Below are positions 24,923 to 33,798 of a stretch of 64,000 nt of DNA, piece after piece; positions within the stretch are counted from its first letter, which is position 1, and the number at the start of each line of letters is the position of its first letter. The DNA comes from Lachnospiraceae bacterium UBA7202. Its GTDB lineage: Bacteria > Bacillota > Clostridia > Lachnospirales > Lachnospiraceae. Location: assembly GCA_002490705.1 (NCBI GenBank), contig DKUO01000038.1:62001-126000 (forward strand). The letters are read 5' to 3'. The notes under the pieces were generated by a model. That model saw only the letters and a program-made list of their open reading frames with translations, was not told the DNA's origin and did no database searches. A program made the translations under genes and the position numbers.

Positions 24923-26005
24923 ATGCAGGATACAGAAATCAGATTGAGTGTTATTAGCTTTACGGGCACCGGAATGCAGCTTTCGAGGCGCGTGAAAACT
25001 GTCTTAAGTGAAGGAACGGAGGTACAGCTCTATACCAAATGTAAAGCCTGTGGGGAGGGCCATGGGGAGCTGCCCGTTTCGACGGTAGATACGTCTGTCG
25101 CAGAGTGGGCAGGGCGGCAGATGAGAGAACGAAACGCCATGCTGTTTATCGGCGCCTGCGGTATTGCCGTCAGGGCAGTCGCCTCCTGTCTTTCGGATAA
25201 AATGCAGGACGCCCCGGTTTTGGTTATGGACGAAAGAGGAAGCTACGTCATTCCGGTTTTGTCCGGGCATATGGGCGGGGCAAATGAGCTCGCGGGCATA
25301 CTGGCAAAGAAATTGGGGGCACAGGCGGTTATTACCACGGCTACGGATCTGAACCATAAATTTGCAGTAGACTTGTTCGCTCAGGAGAACGGTTTTTCTA
25401 TTGCCGATAAAGACGGAATTTCCAAAATTTCGGCAAAAGTATTGGCGGGGGATGAGGTTACGGTATCCATAGAAACGGGACACGGGAGTGGCATTTTTGT
25501 AAAGAACGGGCTGCGGGAGGTGCCCTATCCGCCGGCGGGATTTACGGATCTTGTCATAACATCGGAAAAGACTCCGTTTGACGCGGCCATGGTGCTCAGG
25601 CCAAAGGAGTATATCCTCGGATTGGGATGTAAAAAGGGAAAGGGCGCGGATGAAATCGGACAGTTTGTCACAGCAAAGATGAAAGAAAACGGGATTCTCA
25701 TGACACAGATTTTTGCGCTGGCTTCCATTTCACAAAAAAAGGAGGAGGCGGGAATCAGGGAGTGGTGCAGGAAAGAGGGCGTCCGGTTTCTGACCTACAC
25801 GGCAAAACAGCTGCAGGAGGTAGAGGGGGATTTCACAAAATCCGCCTTTGTAATGGAACAGGTGGGCGTCGATAACGTCTGTGAGCGGGCGGCCCTGAAA
25901 GCCTGTGGAGCGGGCGGAGAGCTGATTGCGAAAAAATGTGCGGAACATGGCATGACGCTTGCCATCGCAAAGAGGAAGTGGAGAGTGTGTCTGGATGAAA
26001 CATAA
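24923..26005 (+). CDS. cbiG: Cobalt-precorrin-5A hydrolase
   Basis: 360 residues from ATG 24923, just after the cbiF stop; the open frame extends to 24674 but only as a shadow of cbiF. It opens the delta-lactone and releases acetaldehyde. Signatures are MLFIGACGIAVRAVASCL, the SGHMGGANELAG block, TTATDLNHKFAVD and the C-terminal domain opening YILGLGCKKGKGADEI. Its last 11 bases overlap cbiH. Confidence 0.95.
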   Translation: MQDTEIRLSVISFTGTGMQLSRRVKTVLSEGTEVQLYTKCKACGEGHGELPVSTVDTSVAEWAGRQMRERNAMLFIGACGIAVRAVASCLSDKMQDAPVLVMDERGSYVIPVLSGHMGGANELAGILAKKLGAQAVITTATDLNHKFAVDLFAQENGFSIADKDGISKISAKVLAGDEVTVSIETGHGSGIFVKNGLREVPYPPAGFTDLVITSEKTPFDAAMVLRPKEYILGLGCKKGKGADEIGQFVTAKMKENGILMTQIFALASISQKKEEAGIREWCRKEGVRFLTYTAKQLQEVEGDFTKSAFVMEQVGVDNVCERAALKACGAGGELIAKKCAEHGMTLAIAKRKWRVCLDET

Positions 26006-26732
26006 AATTTATATCGTAGGAATGGGGCCGGGAAAGGAAGAAATGATGACAGGGGAAGCCGTGTACGCGCTGGAACAGGCGGATATCATTGTCGGCTATA
26101 CCACCTATTTGCATCTGCTCGGAGAGCACTTTCGGGAAAAGGAACTGCGCGCTACGCCCATGCGTCAGGAAGAAAAACGATGCCGGATCTGCTTTGAGGA
26201 GGCGGAAAAAGGAAAGACGGTGGCTTTATTATGCAGCGGCGACGCCGGTATCTACGGCATGGCCTCCCTCATGCTTGAAATCGGAAGAGAGTACCCGCAG
26301 ACCGAGCTTTTGGTCATTGCCGGCGTTACGGCGGCGAGCAGCGGGGCGGCGGTTTTGGGCGCGCCCCTTGGACATGATTTCTGTACGGTCAGTTTAAGCG
26401 ATCTCCTGACGCCGTGGGAGACGATTGAGAAACGGTTAAGGGCGGCGGCAGAAGGAGATTTCGTTATCGTTCTCTATAATCCGTCCAGCCATAAGAGAAA
26501 AGAGTATCTGAAAAGGGCCTGCGACATTTTACTTTCCCATGTGGAGGGAGACAGAGTGTGCGGATATGTTGAAAATATCGGAAGGGCCGGGACGAGGGCG
26601 GAACTTTGTACGCTGACGGAACTGCGGGACAGGCAAGTGAATATGTTTACAACGGTATTTATCGGGAATTCAGAATCAGAAGTGATAGGCGGTAGATTTG
26701 TGACAAAGCGGGGGTACAGATGGGAAGAATAG
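25995..26732 (+). CDS. cbiH: Cobalt-factor III / precorrin-3B C17-methyltransferase
   Basis: 245 residues from ATG 25995 with GGAGAG nine bases upstream; a TTG further upstream is less likely. It performs C-17 methylation and ring contraction. Class III methyltransferase motifs are YIVGMGPGKEEMM, IIVGYTTYL, LCSGDAGIYGMAS, VIAGVTAASSGAAVLGAPLG and VLYNPSSHKRKEYL. The protein has no fused CbiG or ferredoxin domain, unlike some CobJ/CbiH60 forms. Confidence 0.94.
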   Translation: MKHKIYIVGMGPGKEEMMTGEAVYALEQADIIVGYTTYLHLLGEHFREKELRATPMRQEEKRCRICFEEAEKGKTVALLCSGDAGIYGMASLMLEIGREYPQTELLVIAGVTAASSGAAVLGAPLGHDFCTVSLSDLLTPWETIEKRLRAAAEGDFVIVLYNPSSHKRKEYLKRACDILLSHVEGDRVCGYVENIGRAGTRAELCTLTELRDRQVNMFTTVFIGNSESEVIGGRFVTKRGYRWEE

Positions 26733-28768
26733 TCTTGTTTGCGGGGACAACAGAGGGAAGAAGGCTTTCTGAGGTTTTGGCCGCGGCAAAAATCGGGCAT
26801 ACCGTCTGTGTGGCGACGGAGTATGGGGAGATTGTTTTAAAACCGCATCCTCTTGTGCAGGTCTGCCGGGGGAGGATGGATCGGGAGGAGATCGGGGTAT
26901 TTGTAAGGGAAGGGCGGTTTACTCATGTGATTGATGCGACACATCCGTATGCACGGGAAATCACACAAAATATAAGAGCGGCAGTTGAAGAACAGAACGC
27001 CCGGGGAACGCGGCTTTCTTATCTGCGGCTAAAACGGAAGCAGGTGGAGAGAAAAGACCTCGGCGTGGCTTATTTTGAGACAAACGAGGACTGCGCGGAT
27101 GCTTTGGAAAATACGAAGGGAAATATCCTTCTGACCATCGGAAGCAAAGACTTGTTCCGATACTGTAAAAATGAGGAGGTAAGGAGCAGACTGTATGTGA
27201 GAGTGCTGCCAAGCGCCGAGAGTCTTGCGCTCTGCAGGGAGCAGGGAATTTGCGGAAAGCAGATTATTGCGATGCAGGGCCCTTTCACAGAAGAATTAAA
27301 CGAGGCGGTTATTCGTCAATATCACATTTCTTATTTGGTAACAAAGGAAAGCGGCGTTCCGGGCGGATATGCGGAAAAAATGGAGGCGGCAAAGAGAACA
27401 AGCACAAAGGTGTTTGTCATAGGACGGCCAAAGGAGGAGGAAGGGTATTCTTTTGCGGGGATATGCAGAGAATTGGAGGCGCAGTGCGGAAAGAAAATTC
27501 CCGAAGAGGAGCGGTTGAAGATCACGCTGGCAGGAATGGGCATGGGAAATGAGAACGGGATGACAAAGGAAGTGGAACGGGCGGTGGAGGAAGCCGATAT
27601 TCTGCTGGGGGCCGAACGTATGCTGGCAGGTTTTTCTTCTAAACCGGAGAAATATCCCTTTTATCAGGCGAAGCAGATTATCCCCTATGTAAAAAAGGTG
27701 CAGGAAACAGGCAAGTATCTGGAAAAGCAGAAAATCGTGATCCTCTTTTCGGGTGACAGCGGGTTTTACAGCGGGTGCCAGTCCCTTTATGCGGCGCTTA
27801 AGAAAGAAATCAGCGAGGGGCGTCTGCGGGCATCCCTGCACATTTTACCGGGCATTTCTTCCGTGGCGTATCTGGCGTCCCGTATCGGAGAGAGTTATCA
27901 CGATGCAGCGGTTTACAGCGTCCATGGAAAAGAACTTTGTAATTTGGCGAAACGGATCAAAAGAAGGAGCAAAACATTTCTGCTGACGGCGGGAGTGGGG
28001 GATATCAACCGGTTGGGAAGGGAACTGCAAACGGCGGGGATGACCGCCTGTGAGATAACGGCCGGTTATCAGTTATCCTACCCGGAAGAGAGGATTGCAC
28101 GTCTTTCACCCTCTGAATGTATGGAATGGAAAGAAGAGGGGCTTTACACCTGCTTCATCAAAAATCCCTGTGCAGAGGATGCAGGGCTGACGCATGGGAT
28201 AAGCGACCGGCAGTTTATCAGGGGAAACGTTCCCATGACAAAGGAGGAAGTGCGCGAAATCAGTATTTGTAAACTGCATTTGCACGAACATGCTGTGGTC
28301 TATGATATCGGCAGCGGCACCGGCTCCCTTGCGGTGGAAATGGCAGGGCTTTCCGATGAGGTACAGGTATATGCGGTGGAACAGAAAGAAGAGGCGGTTT
28401 CCCTGATAGAAGAAAATAAGAAAAAGTTCGGACTGCAAAACGTGAATACGGTAAAGGCGGCGGCGCCGGAGGGATTGTCCGGTCTGCCGACGGCGACACA
28501 CGCCTTTATCGGAGGAAGCGGAGGCCGGTTAACGGAGATCCTGTCGGCTCTTTGGGAGAAAAACGGGAATATGCGGGTGGTGATCAATGCAGTCAGCATG
28601 GAAACCTTCTGCGAAATAAGAGAAGTATTATCGCAGTATCAGATCAGGGAAGAGGAAATCGTGCAAGTACAGGTAAGCCGGATGAATCAGATCGGAAGCC
28701 ATCATCTGTTGCAGGCGGAGAATCCGGTATGGATTTGTGCGTTTACCTTCGGTGAGGATGAAAAATGA
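26720..28768 (+). CDS. CbiJ-CbiE-CbiT triple fusion
   Basis: 682 residues holding three pathway enzymes. Residues 1-255: cobalt-precorrin-6A reductase CbiJ (LFAGTTEGRRLSE, IDATHPYAREITQN, TIGSKDL, TKESGVPGGYAEKMEAA). Residues ~265-475: CbiE, class III methyltransferase for C-5 (ITLAGMGMGNENGMTKE, LLGAERML, LFSGDSGFYSG, LPGISSVAYLASRIG). Residues ~490-682: CbiT, Rossmann-fold C-15 methyltransferase/decarboxylase (RGNVPMTKEEVR, VYDIGSGTGSLAVEMA, FIGGSGGRL). CbiE-CbiT fusions (CobL) are well known; the addition of CbiJ is less usual. It overlaps cbiH by 13 and cbiA by 4 bases. Confidence 0.95.
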   Translation: MGRIVLFAGTTEGRRLSEVLAAAKIGHTVCVATEYGEIVLKPHPLVQVCRGRMDREEIGVFVREGRFTHVIDATHPYAREITQNIRAAVEEQNARGTRLSYLRLKRKQVERKDLGVAYFETNEDCADALENTKGNILLTIGSKDLFRYCKNEEVRSRLYVRVLPSAESLALCREQGICGKQIIAMQGPFTEELNEAVIRQYHISYLVTKESGVPGGYAEKMEAAKRTSTKVFVIGRPKEEEGYSFAGICRELEAQCGKKIPEEERLKITLAGMGMGNENGMTKEVERAVEEADILLGAERMLAGFSSKPEKYPFYQAKQIIPYVKKVQETGKYLEKQKIVILFSGDSGFYSGCQSLYAALKKEISEGRLRASLHILPGISSVAYLASRIGESYHDAAVYSVHGKELCNLAKRIKRRSKTFLLTAGVGDINRLGRELQTAGMTACEITAGYQLSYPEERIARLSPSECMEWKEEGLYTCFIKNPCAEDAGLTHGISDRQFIRGNVPMTKEEVREISICKLHLHEHAVVYDIGSGTGSLAVEMAGLSDEVQVYAVEQKEEAVSLIEENKKKFGLQNVNTVKAAAPEGLSGLPTATHAFIGGSGGRLTEILSALWEKNGNMRVVINAVSMETFCEIREVLSQYQIREEEIVQVQVSRMNQIGSHHLLQAENPVWICAFTFGEDEK

Positions 28769-30159
28769 GGATACACAGAGTAATGATTGCCGCACCGAAG
28801 AGCGGCAACGGAAAAACCTTAGTTACCTGTGCGCTGTTACAGGCGCTGAAGGATCGCGGAGTATCGACGGTATCGTATAAATGCGGCCCCGATTATATTG
28901 ATCCTATGTTTCATGAAAAGATCATAGGGGTTCCGGCCAAAAATCTGGATACGTTTTTTACGGATGAGGAACAGACCAAAAGATTGTTTTTGAAGGATAG
29001 AACGGAAAACGATTTTGCTGTCATGGAAGGCGTTATGGGATTGTATGATGGGTTGGGAGGTGTGAGGCCAGAAGGTTCCTCGTATCATTTGGCGTGCGTG
29101 ACAAAAACGCCGATTGTGTTTGTGGCGGATGTAAAAGGGATGGGATTCTCGATCATTCCCTTACTGGCAGGTTTCCTTAAGTTTGACACCGGGCATTTGA
29201 TTCAGGGTGTGATTCTGAACCGGATTTCCGGGGGCTTCTACGAAACGATGAAACCGCTGATTGAGGAGACATTAAAGATTCCGGTGGCCGGCTATTTGCC
29301 AGAAAAGGAAGAGTACCATATCGGAAGCAGATATTTGGGCCTGCTTATGCCGGATGAAATAAGCGATATCAGGAAAAGACTGCGGTTTACGTCTGAGGAA
29401 TTACAAAAGACGGTTTCCGTGGACACGATCCGTAACATAGCGGAAAGCGCACAGGAAATTTATGTAAAAACGGGGAGAGAAAAATCGGGAGACCGGATTT
29501 TTCGACCGGCTGACAGGGTGAACATCGGCGTGGCAAAGGATGAAGCCTTCTGCTTTTATTATGAGGATAACCTTCGGCTGTTGAAAGAGTACGGTGCAAA
29601 CATCAAGTATTTTTCGCCTTTGCGGGATGAAGGCCTTCCCGACGACTGCCATGCGCTCTTATTCGGCGGCGGATATCCTGAGTTGTATGCGAAGCAGTTG
29701 AGTGAAAATGAAAAAATGTGCAGGGCGGTCAGAAAAGCGTCGGAAGACGGCATGCCCATTGTTGCGGAATGCGGCGGATTTCTGTATCTGCACAGGACAA
29801 TGACAGACCGGGAGGGGAAACGCTATCCTATGGCAGGCGTGATTTCGGCAGACTGCCATGATACAGGAAAATCGGTGCGTTTTGGGTATATCAGTCTGCG
29901 GGAAAAACACAATTGTTTTTTAAAAGAAAATATGGAAATAAAAGGACATGAATTTCATTATTATGACAGCACAAAAAACGGGGAGGATGCTGTAGCCAAA
30001 AAGCCTGTGACAGGGAGCACATATTCCTGTATGATAATTGATGAAACACACTGGATGGGATTCCCACATTTCTATTATCCGTCAAATCCCGCTTTTGTGG
30101 AGACGCTGGTCGAAAAAGCCAAAAAATTCTGTTGTATTCTGCGGTCAATTCGGATATAA
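28765..30159 (+). CDS. cbiA: Cobyrinate a,c-diamide synthase
   Basis: 464 residues, 4-base overlap with the triple fusion. It amidates the a and c side chains of cobyrinate with glutamine and ATP. The N-terminal domain shows IAAPKSGNGKTLVTCALL, KCGPDYIDPMFH and MEGVMGLYDGLGG; the C-terminal amidotransferase domain has ALLFGGGYPELYA and the Cys of VAECGGFLYLH. It is the last gene of the operon. Its last codons contain the promoter of the 6S RNA. Confidence 0.96.
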   Translation: MRIHRVMIAAPKSGNGKTLVTCALLQALKDRGVSTVSYKCGPDYIDPMFHEKIIGVPAKNLDTFFTDEEQTKRLFLKDRTENDFAVMEGVMGLYDGLGGVRPEGSSYHLACVTKTPIVFVADVKGMGFSIIPLLAGFLKFDTGHLIQGVILNRISGGFYETMKPLIEETLKIPVAGYLPEKEEYHIGSRYLGLLMPDEISDIRKRLRFTSEELQKTVSVDTIRNIAESAQEIYVKTGREKSGDRIFRPADRVNIGVAKDEAFCFYYEDNLRLLKEYGANIKYFSPLRDEGLPDDCHALLFGGGYPELYAKQLSENEKMCRAVRKASEDGMPIVAECGGFLYLHRTMTDREGKRYPMAGVISADCHDTGKSVRFGYISLREKHNCFLKENMEIKGHEFHYYDSTKNGEDAVAKKPVTGSTYSCMIIDETHWMGFPHFYYPSNPAFVETLVEKAKKFCCILRSIRI

Positions 30160-30160
30160 T
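30132..30160 (+). promoter_or_regulatory. Promoter of the 6S RNA, inside the cbiA 3' end
   Basis: TTGTAT, 17 bases, TATAAT. The -10 box contains the cbiA stop codon (TAA at 30157-30159). The predicted start is near 30167. Confidence 0.75.
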
Positions 30161-30164
30161 AGAG

Positions 30165-30355
30165 GTAACCTGAAATGCTCGATAAAGTCTTGTTATTTTG
30201 AACCTACAGATACTTTAAACGGGATTCCTACATTGTCATATAGATGTCAGGCCTCCAGCCTTCGGGCATTACGCAGTGGAAGACAGAAGTATGGTTGCGG
30301 TTACCCACCTAGCGTTGCTAGGAGTCAAAATACAAGATCCGGCATTTTGGGGACC
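30165..30355 (+). ncRNA. ssrS: 6S RNA
   Basis: About 190 bases with no credible reading frame. The ends form a long interrupted helix: AAATGC pairs with GCATTT, and TCTTGTTATTTTGA pairs with TCAAAATACAAGA. Inside is an open, purine/pyrimidine-balanced central region with the small hairpin CCTAGCGTTGCTAGG on its 3' side, and an apical arm in which TTCC..CATTGTC faces GCAGTGGAAGAC. This is the promoter-mimic architecture of 6S RNA, which binds the housekeeping RNA polymerase. The motif GGTTACCCACCTAGCG is one I associate with clostridial 6S RNAs. Ends are approximate. It fills the 255-base gap between cbiA and ddh. Confidence 0.82.
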
Positions 30356-30369
30356 TATACGAAAGATGG

Positions 30370-30399
30370 AAAAGCAGTCGTCTCGTGCGGCTGCTTTTG
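30370..30399 (+). terminator. Terminator of the 6S RNA
   Basis: AAAAGCAGTCG / CGGCTGCTTTT, an 11-bp stem with one G-U pair and a 7-base loop, ending in TTTT. It lies 16 bases before the ddh start, so ddh may depend on read-through or on a promoter not recognised here. Confidence 0.6.
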
Positions 30400-30414
30400 C
30401 AGATGGAGGGAAAG

Positions 30415-31401
30415 ATGGCTATTAAAATCGGAATTTTAGGTTATGGAAATTTGGGACGCGGCGTGGAGTGCGCCGTTAAGCAGAACCCGGATATGGAGCT
30501 TGCGGCGGTATTTACAAGGAGAGATCCGAAACAGGTTTCTGTGCTGACCAAAGAGGCTGCGGTCTGTCATGTGTCTGAGGCGGCGGCATGGAAGGGAAAG
30601 ATCGACGTGATGATTTTATGCGGCGGCAGTGCAACGGATCTGCCCGAACAGACCCCGGAGTACGCGAAGCTGTTCAATGTGGTGGATAGCTTTGATACCC
30701 ATGCCAACATCCCGGCGCATTTTGAAAAGGTGGACAAGGCGGCGAAGGATGCGGGGAATGTGGGTATTATTTCTGTGGGCTGGGACCCGGGTATGTTCTC
30801 CCTAAACAGGATGTATGCCAGCGCCATCCTGCCTAACGGCAAAGATTATACGTTCTGGGGAAAGGGCGTCAGCCAGGGACATTCCGACGCGATAAGACGG
30901 ATCGAGGGCGTGAAGGACGCCAAGCAGTATACGATTCCCGTAGAAGCGGCTCTGGAGGCTGTGCGGGCGGGGAAAAATCCTGAACTTTCCACAAGAGAAA
31001 AACATACCAGAGAATGCTTTGTGGTTCTGGAGGAGGGGGCGGATGCCGGGAAGGTGGAGCAGGAGATCAAGACCATGCCGAATTACTTCGCGGATTATGA
31101 CACCACCGTACATTTTATCAGTGAGGAAGAATTAAAGAGGGATCACAGTGGCATTCCCCATGGCGGCTTTGTGCTACGCAGCGGAAAGACCGGGTGGGAG
31201 GAGGAAAACAGTCATTTGATTGAGTACCGTCTGAAACTGGACTCCAACCCGGAGTTTACCTCCTGCGTGATTGCAGCCTACGCGAGGGCAGCCTACCGTC
31301 TTTCTCAGGAGGGACAGAAAGGCGCAAAGACAGTCTTTGATATTCCGCCGGCGTATTTAAGCGCCATGAGCGGGGAAGAGCTTCGGGCGAAGATGCTATA
31401 A
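30415..31401 (+). CDS. ddh: meso-Diaminopimelate D-dehydrogenase
   Basis: 328 residues from ATG 30415 behind GGAGGG. It converts tetrahydrodipicolinate, ammonia and NADPH directly to meso-diaminopimelate, a one-step route to lysine and the peptidoglycan cross-link. Family features are KIGILGYGNLGRGVECAV (NADP site), LCGGSATDLPEQTPEYA, the SFDTHANIPAH motif and SVGWDPGMFS. No other lysine gene is adjacent. Confidence 0.95.
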   Translation: MAIKIGILGYGNLGRGVECAVKQNPDMELAAVFTRRDPKQVSVLTKEAAVCHVSEAAAWKGKIDVMILCGGSATDLPEQTPEYAKLFNVVDSFDTHANIPAHFEKVDKAAKDAGNVGIISVGWDPGMFSLNRMYASAILPNGKDYTFWGKGVSQGHSDAIRRIEGVKDAKQYTIPVEAALEAVRAGKNPELSTREKHTRECFVVLEEGADAGKVEQEIKTMPNYFADYDTTVHFISEEELKRDHSGIPHGGFVLRSGKTGWEEENSHLIEYRLKLDSNPEFTSCVIAAYARAAYRLSQEGQKGAKTVFDIPPAYLSAMSGEELRAKML

Positions 31402-31414
31402 AAGAGGAAGGAAA

Positions 31415-31438
31415 CAGCGGGTACGTCAGTACCCGCTG
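31415..31438. terminator. Hairpin between convergent ddh and ABC permease genes
   Basis: Perfect 10-bp repeat CAGCGGGTAC / GTACCCGCTG with a 4-base loop. The stop codon of the minus-strand permease (31426-31428) lies in it. On the minus strand it is followed by a pyrimidine-rich tract (GTTTCCTTCCTCTTTT); on the plus strand there is no clear U run, so it may end mainly the minus transcript. Confidence 0.5.
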
Positions 31439-33798
31439 ATTGTGTCTACGATGGCCATTTCCCGAAGATTTTGCAGGGGCTTTTTTACGGCCAGAACAAC
31501 GGATAGGATCATGACAATCAGAATAATGCAAAGCTCCGAAACGGGGAGGCTCCATGTCTCGTGCCAACGGGTAGTCACCAGCATGGCAAACAGTTTTCGA
31601 TTGAGAAAAAGACCGACGCCTGTGCCGAGGAAGCCGCCGAAGACAGCATAGGTAAGTGTTTCTGCGATGACCATTCGGCTTAACTGTCTGGCGCTTAAAC
31701 CGATGGCGCGCAGGCAGCCGTACTGCTTTCGTCTCGCCTCCACGCTCATGGCCACGCAGTTTATGATATTGCAGGCGCTGACCAGAGCGATCAGGATCAG
31801 AAAGCCGTAGATAAAAAGGTGAAAGGCGTATCCTGCGCCAAGCACATTCTGATTGTCCGCACGGCGGTCGGAAAAGATAACGTCTGTGCCTGCGGCCATT
31901 CGGAGTGCGTCAACGTCTTCGTCGGCTGCGCTGCGTTTTAACTGGATATCAATGACGGTGTAGTCGCTTAAACCGGTCAGCCGGCGGAAGGTGTCCTCCG
32001 AGCAGAGTATGATTTCACCGTTTTCCGTCTGGAAGGGACATTCGGATACGACGCCGACGATTTCCATATTCTGTGTACCGTCGTTTGCTGTGAGCGCCAC
32101 GGTGTCCCCGGTGGTGATGGAGGAAGAGCTGTTATACCGAGGGGTAGCTACAATCAATCCCGTACCGACGTGGTCTTTTGCATTGGAAACAGAGCCGTCG
32201 ATCAAATATTTCCCGCCCCATTTAAACTGGATATCGTCGTAGGAAATCAGCGTGACGGTGGTTTGGCTTCCGTTTGCCGCGGCGGGAAGTTCGTAGGCGA
32301 ACATTCTGCCGTAGATGCGTTTGACGGCGGGGTGCTTTGCAAGTTCGGTGAGTAATGCGCTGTCCACCGTGCAGCTGTTGTCGGCCGATACAATGGAGAG
32401 ATCCGGTGTCCATGGATGCAGGACGCTTATGGCATGTTTCATAAAGTCCACCGTGGTGGAAAAGGAGAGAAACAGGCCGATACTCAGGGCGAAACTGGCT
32501 GTCACGAGAAGAAAGTTTTTGCGGTTCCCCGTGGCGTGATGGATTCCGAGCGAGGTATCTACCTTACAGAAGAAGGTGTTTGCCGCTCTGCGTACCGGGG
32601 CGGCAGTAACATGACCGTTTATCGCTGTCAGGGGTGAAACGCCGGAAGCCTTTCTGGCGGGCGCGCGGGCGGCAAGGAACACGGTCAAAAGCCCGATCAG
32701 GATTCCGGCGAAAATACTTGGCGGGCTGATGGCGAAAGCAGGCATGGTATCAAAGTATTTGGGACTTAAAAAGCGAAGCAGGGCGCACAGAATCCAGATC
32801 GTCGCCATACTTGCGGCTAGGGCTGCGGGAATGGAGAAACCGCAAAGAGCGAGCGCTTCCCGGTGTACCAGACGGATAATCTGTCCCGGCGTTGCGCCGA
32901 CGCAGCGGAGCATGCCGAAAAAGGCTGTCCGTCCGGCGATATTGCTGTTTAAGCTGCTGGCGATCATCAGAATGCCGGCAGCAAGGACAAGAACGGAGAG
33001 GAGCAGGGCTGCGGAATAAATGGAAACCATGAACAGATTCCCCTCATCGCTCTGACCGAGCAGGCCAAGCAGCATGGCTTGTTCGGTCACCTGCTCTTCG
33101 GAGAGGGAAAACTGTTTTTTGATATCGTCGATGGTTTCCCGAAGATGCCTGTGGCCGGAAAACTGCACCATAAAGACACTGTTGTAATCGTCCGGTTCCC
33201 CGTCTGTCACATTAGGAAAGAAGGAGCGGAAGGCGTCTGTATTCATCATCACGCCGTAAACATCCTTGCGCAGTATCATGGACGGATTTTCCATGAAGCC
33301 GGATATCGTATAAGCCGTTTCCGTACCGGAGCTGTCGCGGATGGAAATTTGGCTTCCAAGGTCGGCGCCCAGTTCCTTGCGGACGTTGGAGGTTGCCAGT
33401 ATTTCTCTCTCATTCTGCGGGAAAGTACCCTCCGATAGAACGCCAGAATAGATATCCGTCACATAAGGAGCGTCCACGCCGCAGATCACGGTGTCTTTTC
33501 CGCCGATGGTGTAATCCATGTCTAATCTGTAGTTCAGGACGCCGTAACAGGAGAAAGCTTTGACTTCCGGGCGGGCGGCGATCATGGACGCGGTCTCGTC
33601 ACTGACATGTTTCAGCGCAATGTGCCAGTTGCCGTCGTCCTGTTTGGTTTTCAGGATCATGCTTCGGATATACATGTCCGCCATGCCGAAAATGGTCGCC
33701 ACGAGGAACACGGAAAGGATGATACACAGGATGGACATGCGATTTTGCTTTCTGTGTACCCGAATATAGTGGGGAACCAGTTCAAGATAGTTTTTCAT
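31426..33798 (-). CDS. MacB/FtsX-type ABC transporter permease
   Basis: 790 residues. The N-terminus has one membrane helix (about 23-42), followed by a ~210-residue extracellular MacB-like domain. Helices then cluster near 258-280, 310-340 and 355-380, with a second extracellular region and three final helices from about 665. Each cluster carries the FtsX signature: FFGMLRCVGATPGQIIRLV and YGCLRAIGLSARQLSRMV. The duplicated layout is typical of peptide or antibiotic exporters and lipid/lipoprotein-handling systems. It overlaps the ATPase gene by 17 bases and follows a two-component system, suggesting a stress- or peptide-sensing exporter. Confidence 0.88.
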   Translation of the reverse strand: MKNYLELVPHYIRVHRKQNRMSILCIILSVFLVATIFGMADMYIRSMILKTKQDDGNWHIALKHVSDETASMIAARPEVKAFSCYGVLNYRLDMDYTIGGKDTVICGVDAPYVTDIYSGVLSEGTFPQNEREILATSNVRKELGADLGSQISIRDSSGTETAYTISGFMENPSMILRKDVYGVMMNTDAFRSFFPNVTDGEPDDYNSVFMVQFSGHRHLRETIDDIKKQFSLSEEQVTEQAMLLGLLGQSDEGNLFMVSIYSAALLLSVLVLAAGILMIASSLNSNIAGRTAFFGMLRCVGATPGQIIRLVHREALALCGFSIPAALAASMATIWILCALLRFLSPKYFDTMPAFAISPPSIFAGILIGLLTVFLAARAPARKASGVSPLTAINGHVTAAPVRRAANTFFCKVDTSLGIHHATGNRKNFLLVTASFALSIGLFLSFSTTVDFMKHAISVLHPWTPDLSIVSADNSCTVDSALLTELAKHPAVKRIYGRMFAYELPAAANGSQTTVTLISYDDIQFKWGGKYLIDGSVSNAKDHVGTGLIVATPRYNSSSSITTGDTVALTANDGTQNMEIVGVVSECPFQTENGEIILCSEDTFRRLTGLSDYTVIDIQLKRSAADEDVDALRMAAGTDVIFSDRRADNQNVLGAGYAFHLFIYGFLILIALVSACNIINCVAMSVEARRKQYGCLRAIGLSARQLSRMVIAETLTYAVFGGFLGTGVGLFLNRKLFAMLVTTRWHETWSLPVSELCIILIVMILSVVLAVKKPLQNLREMAIVDTISGY

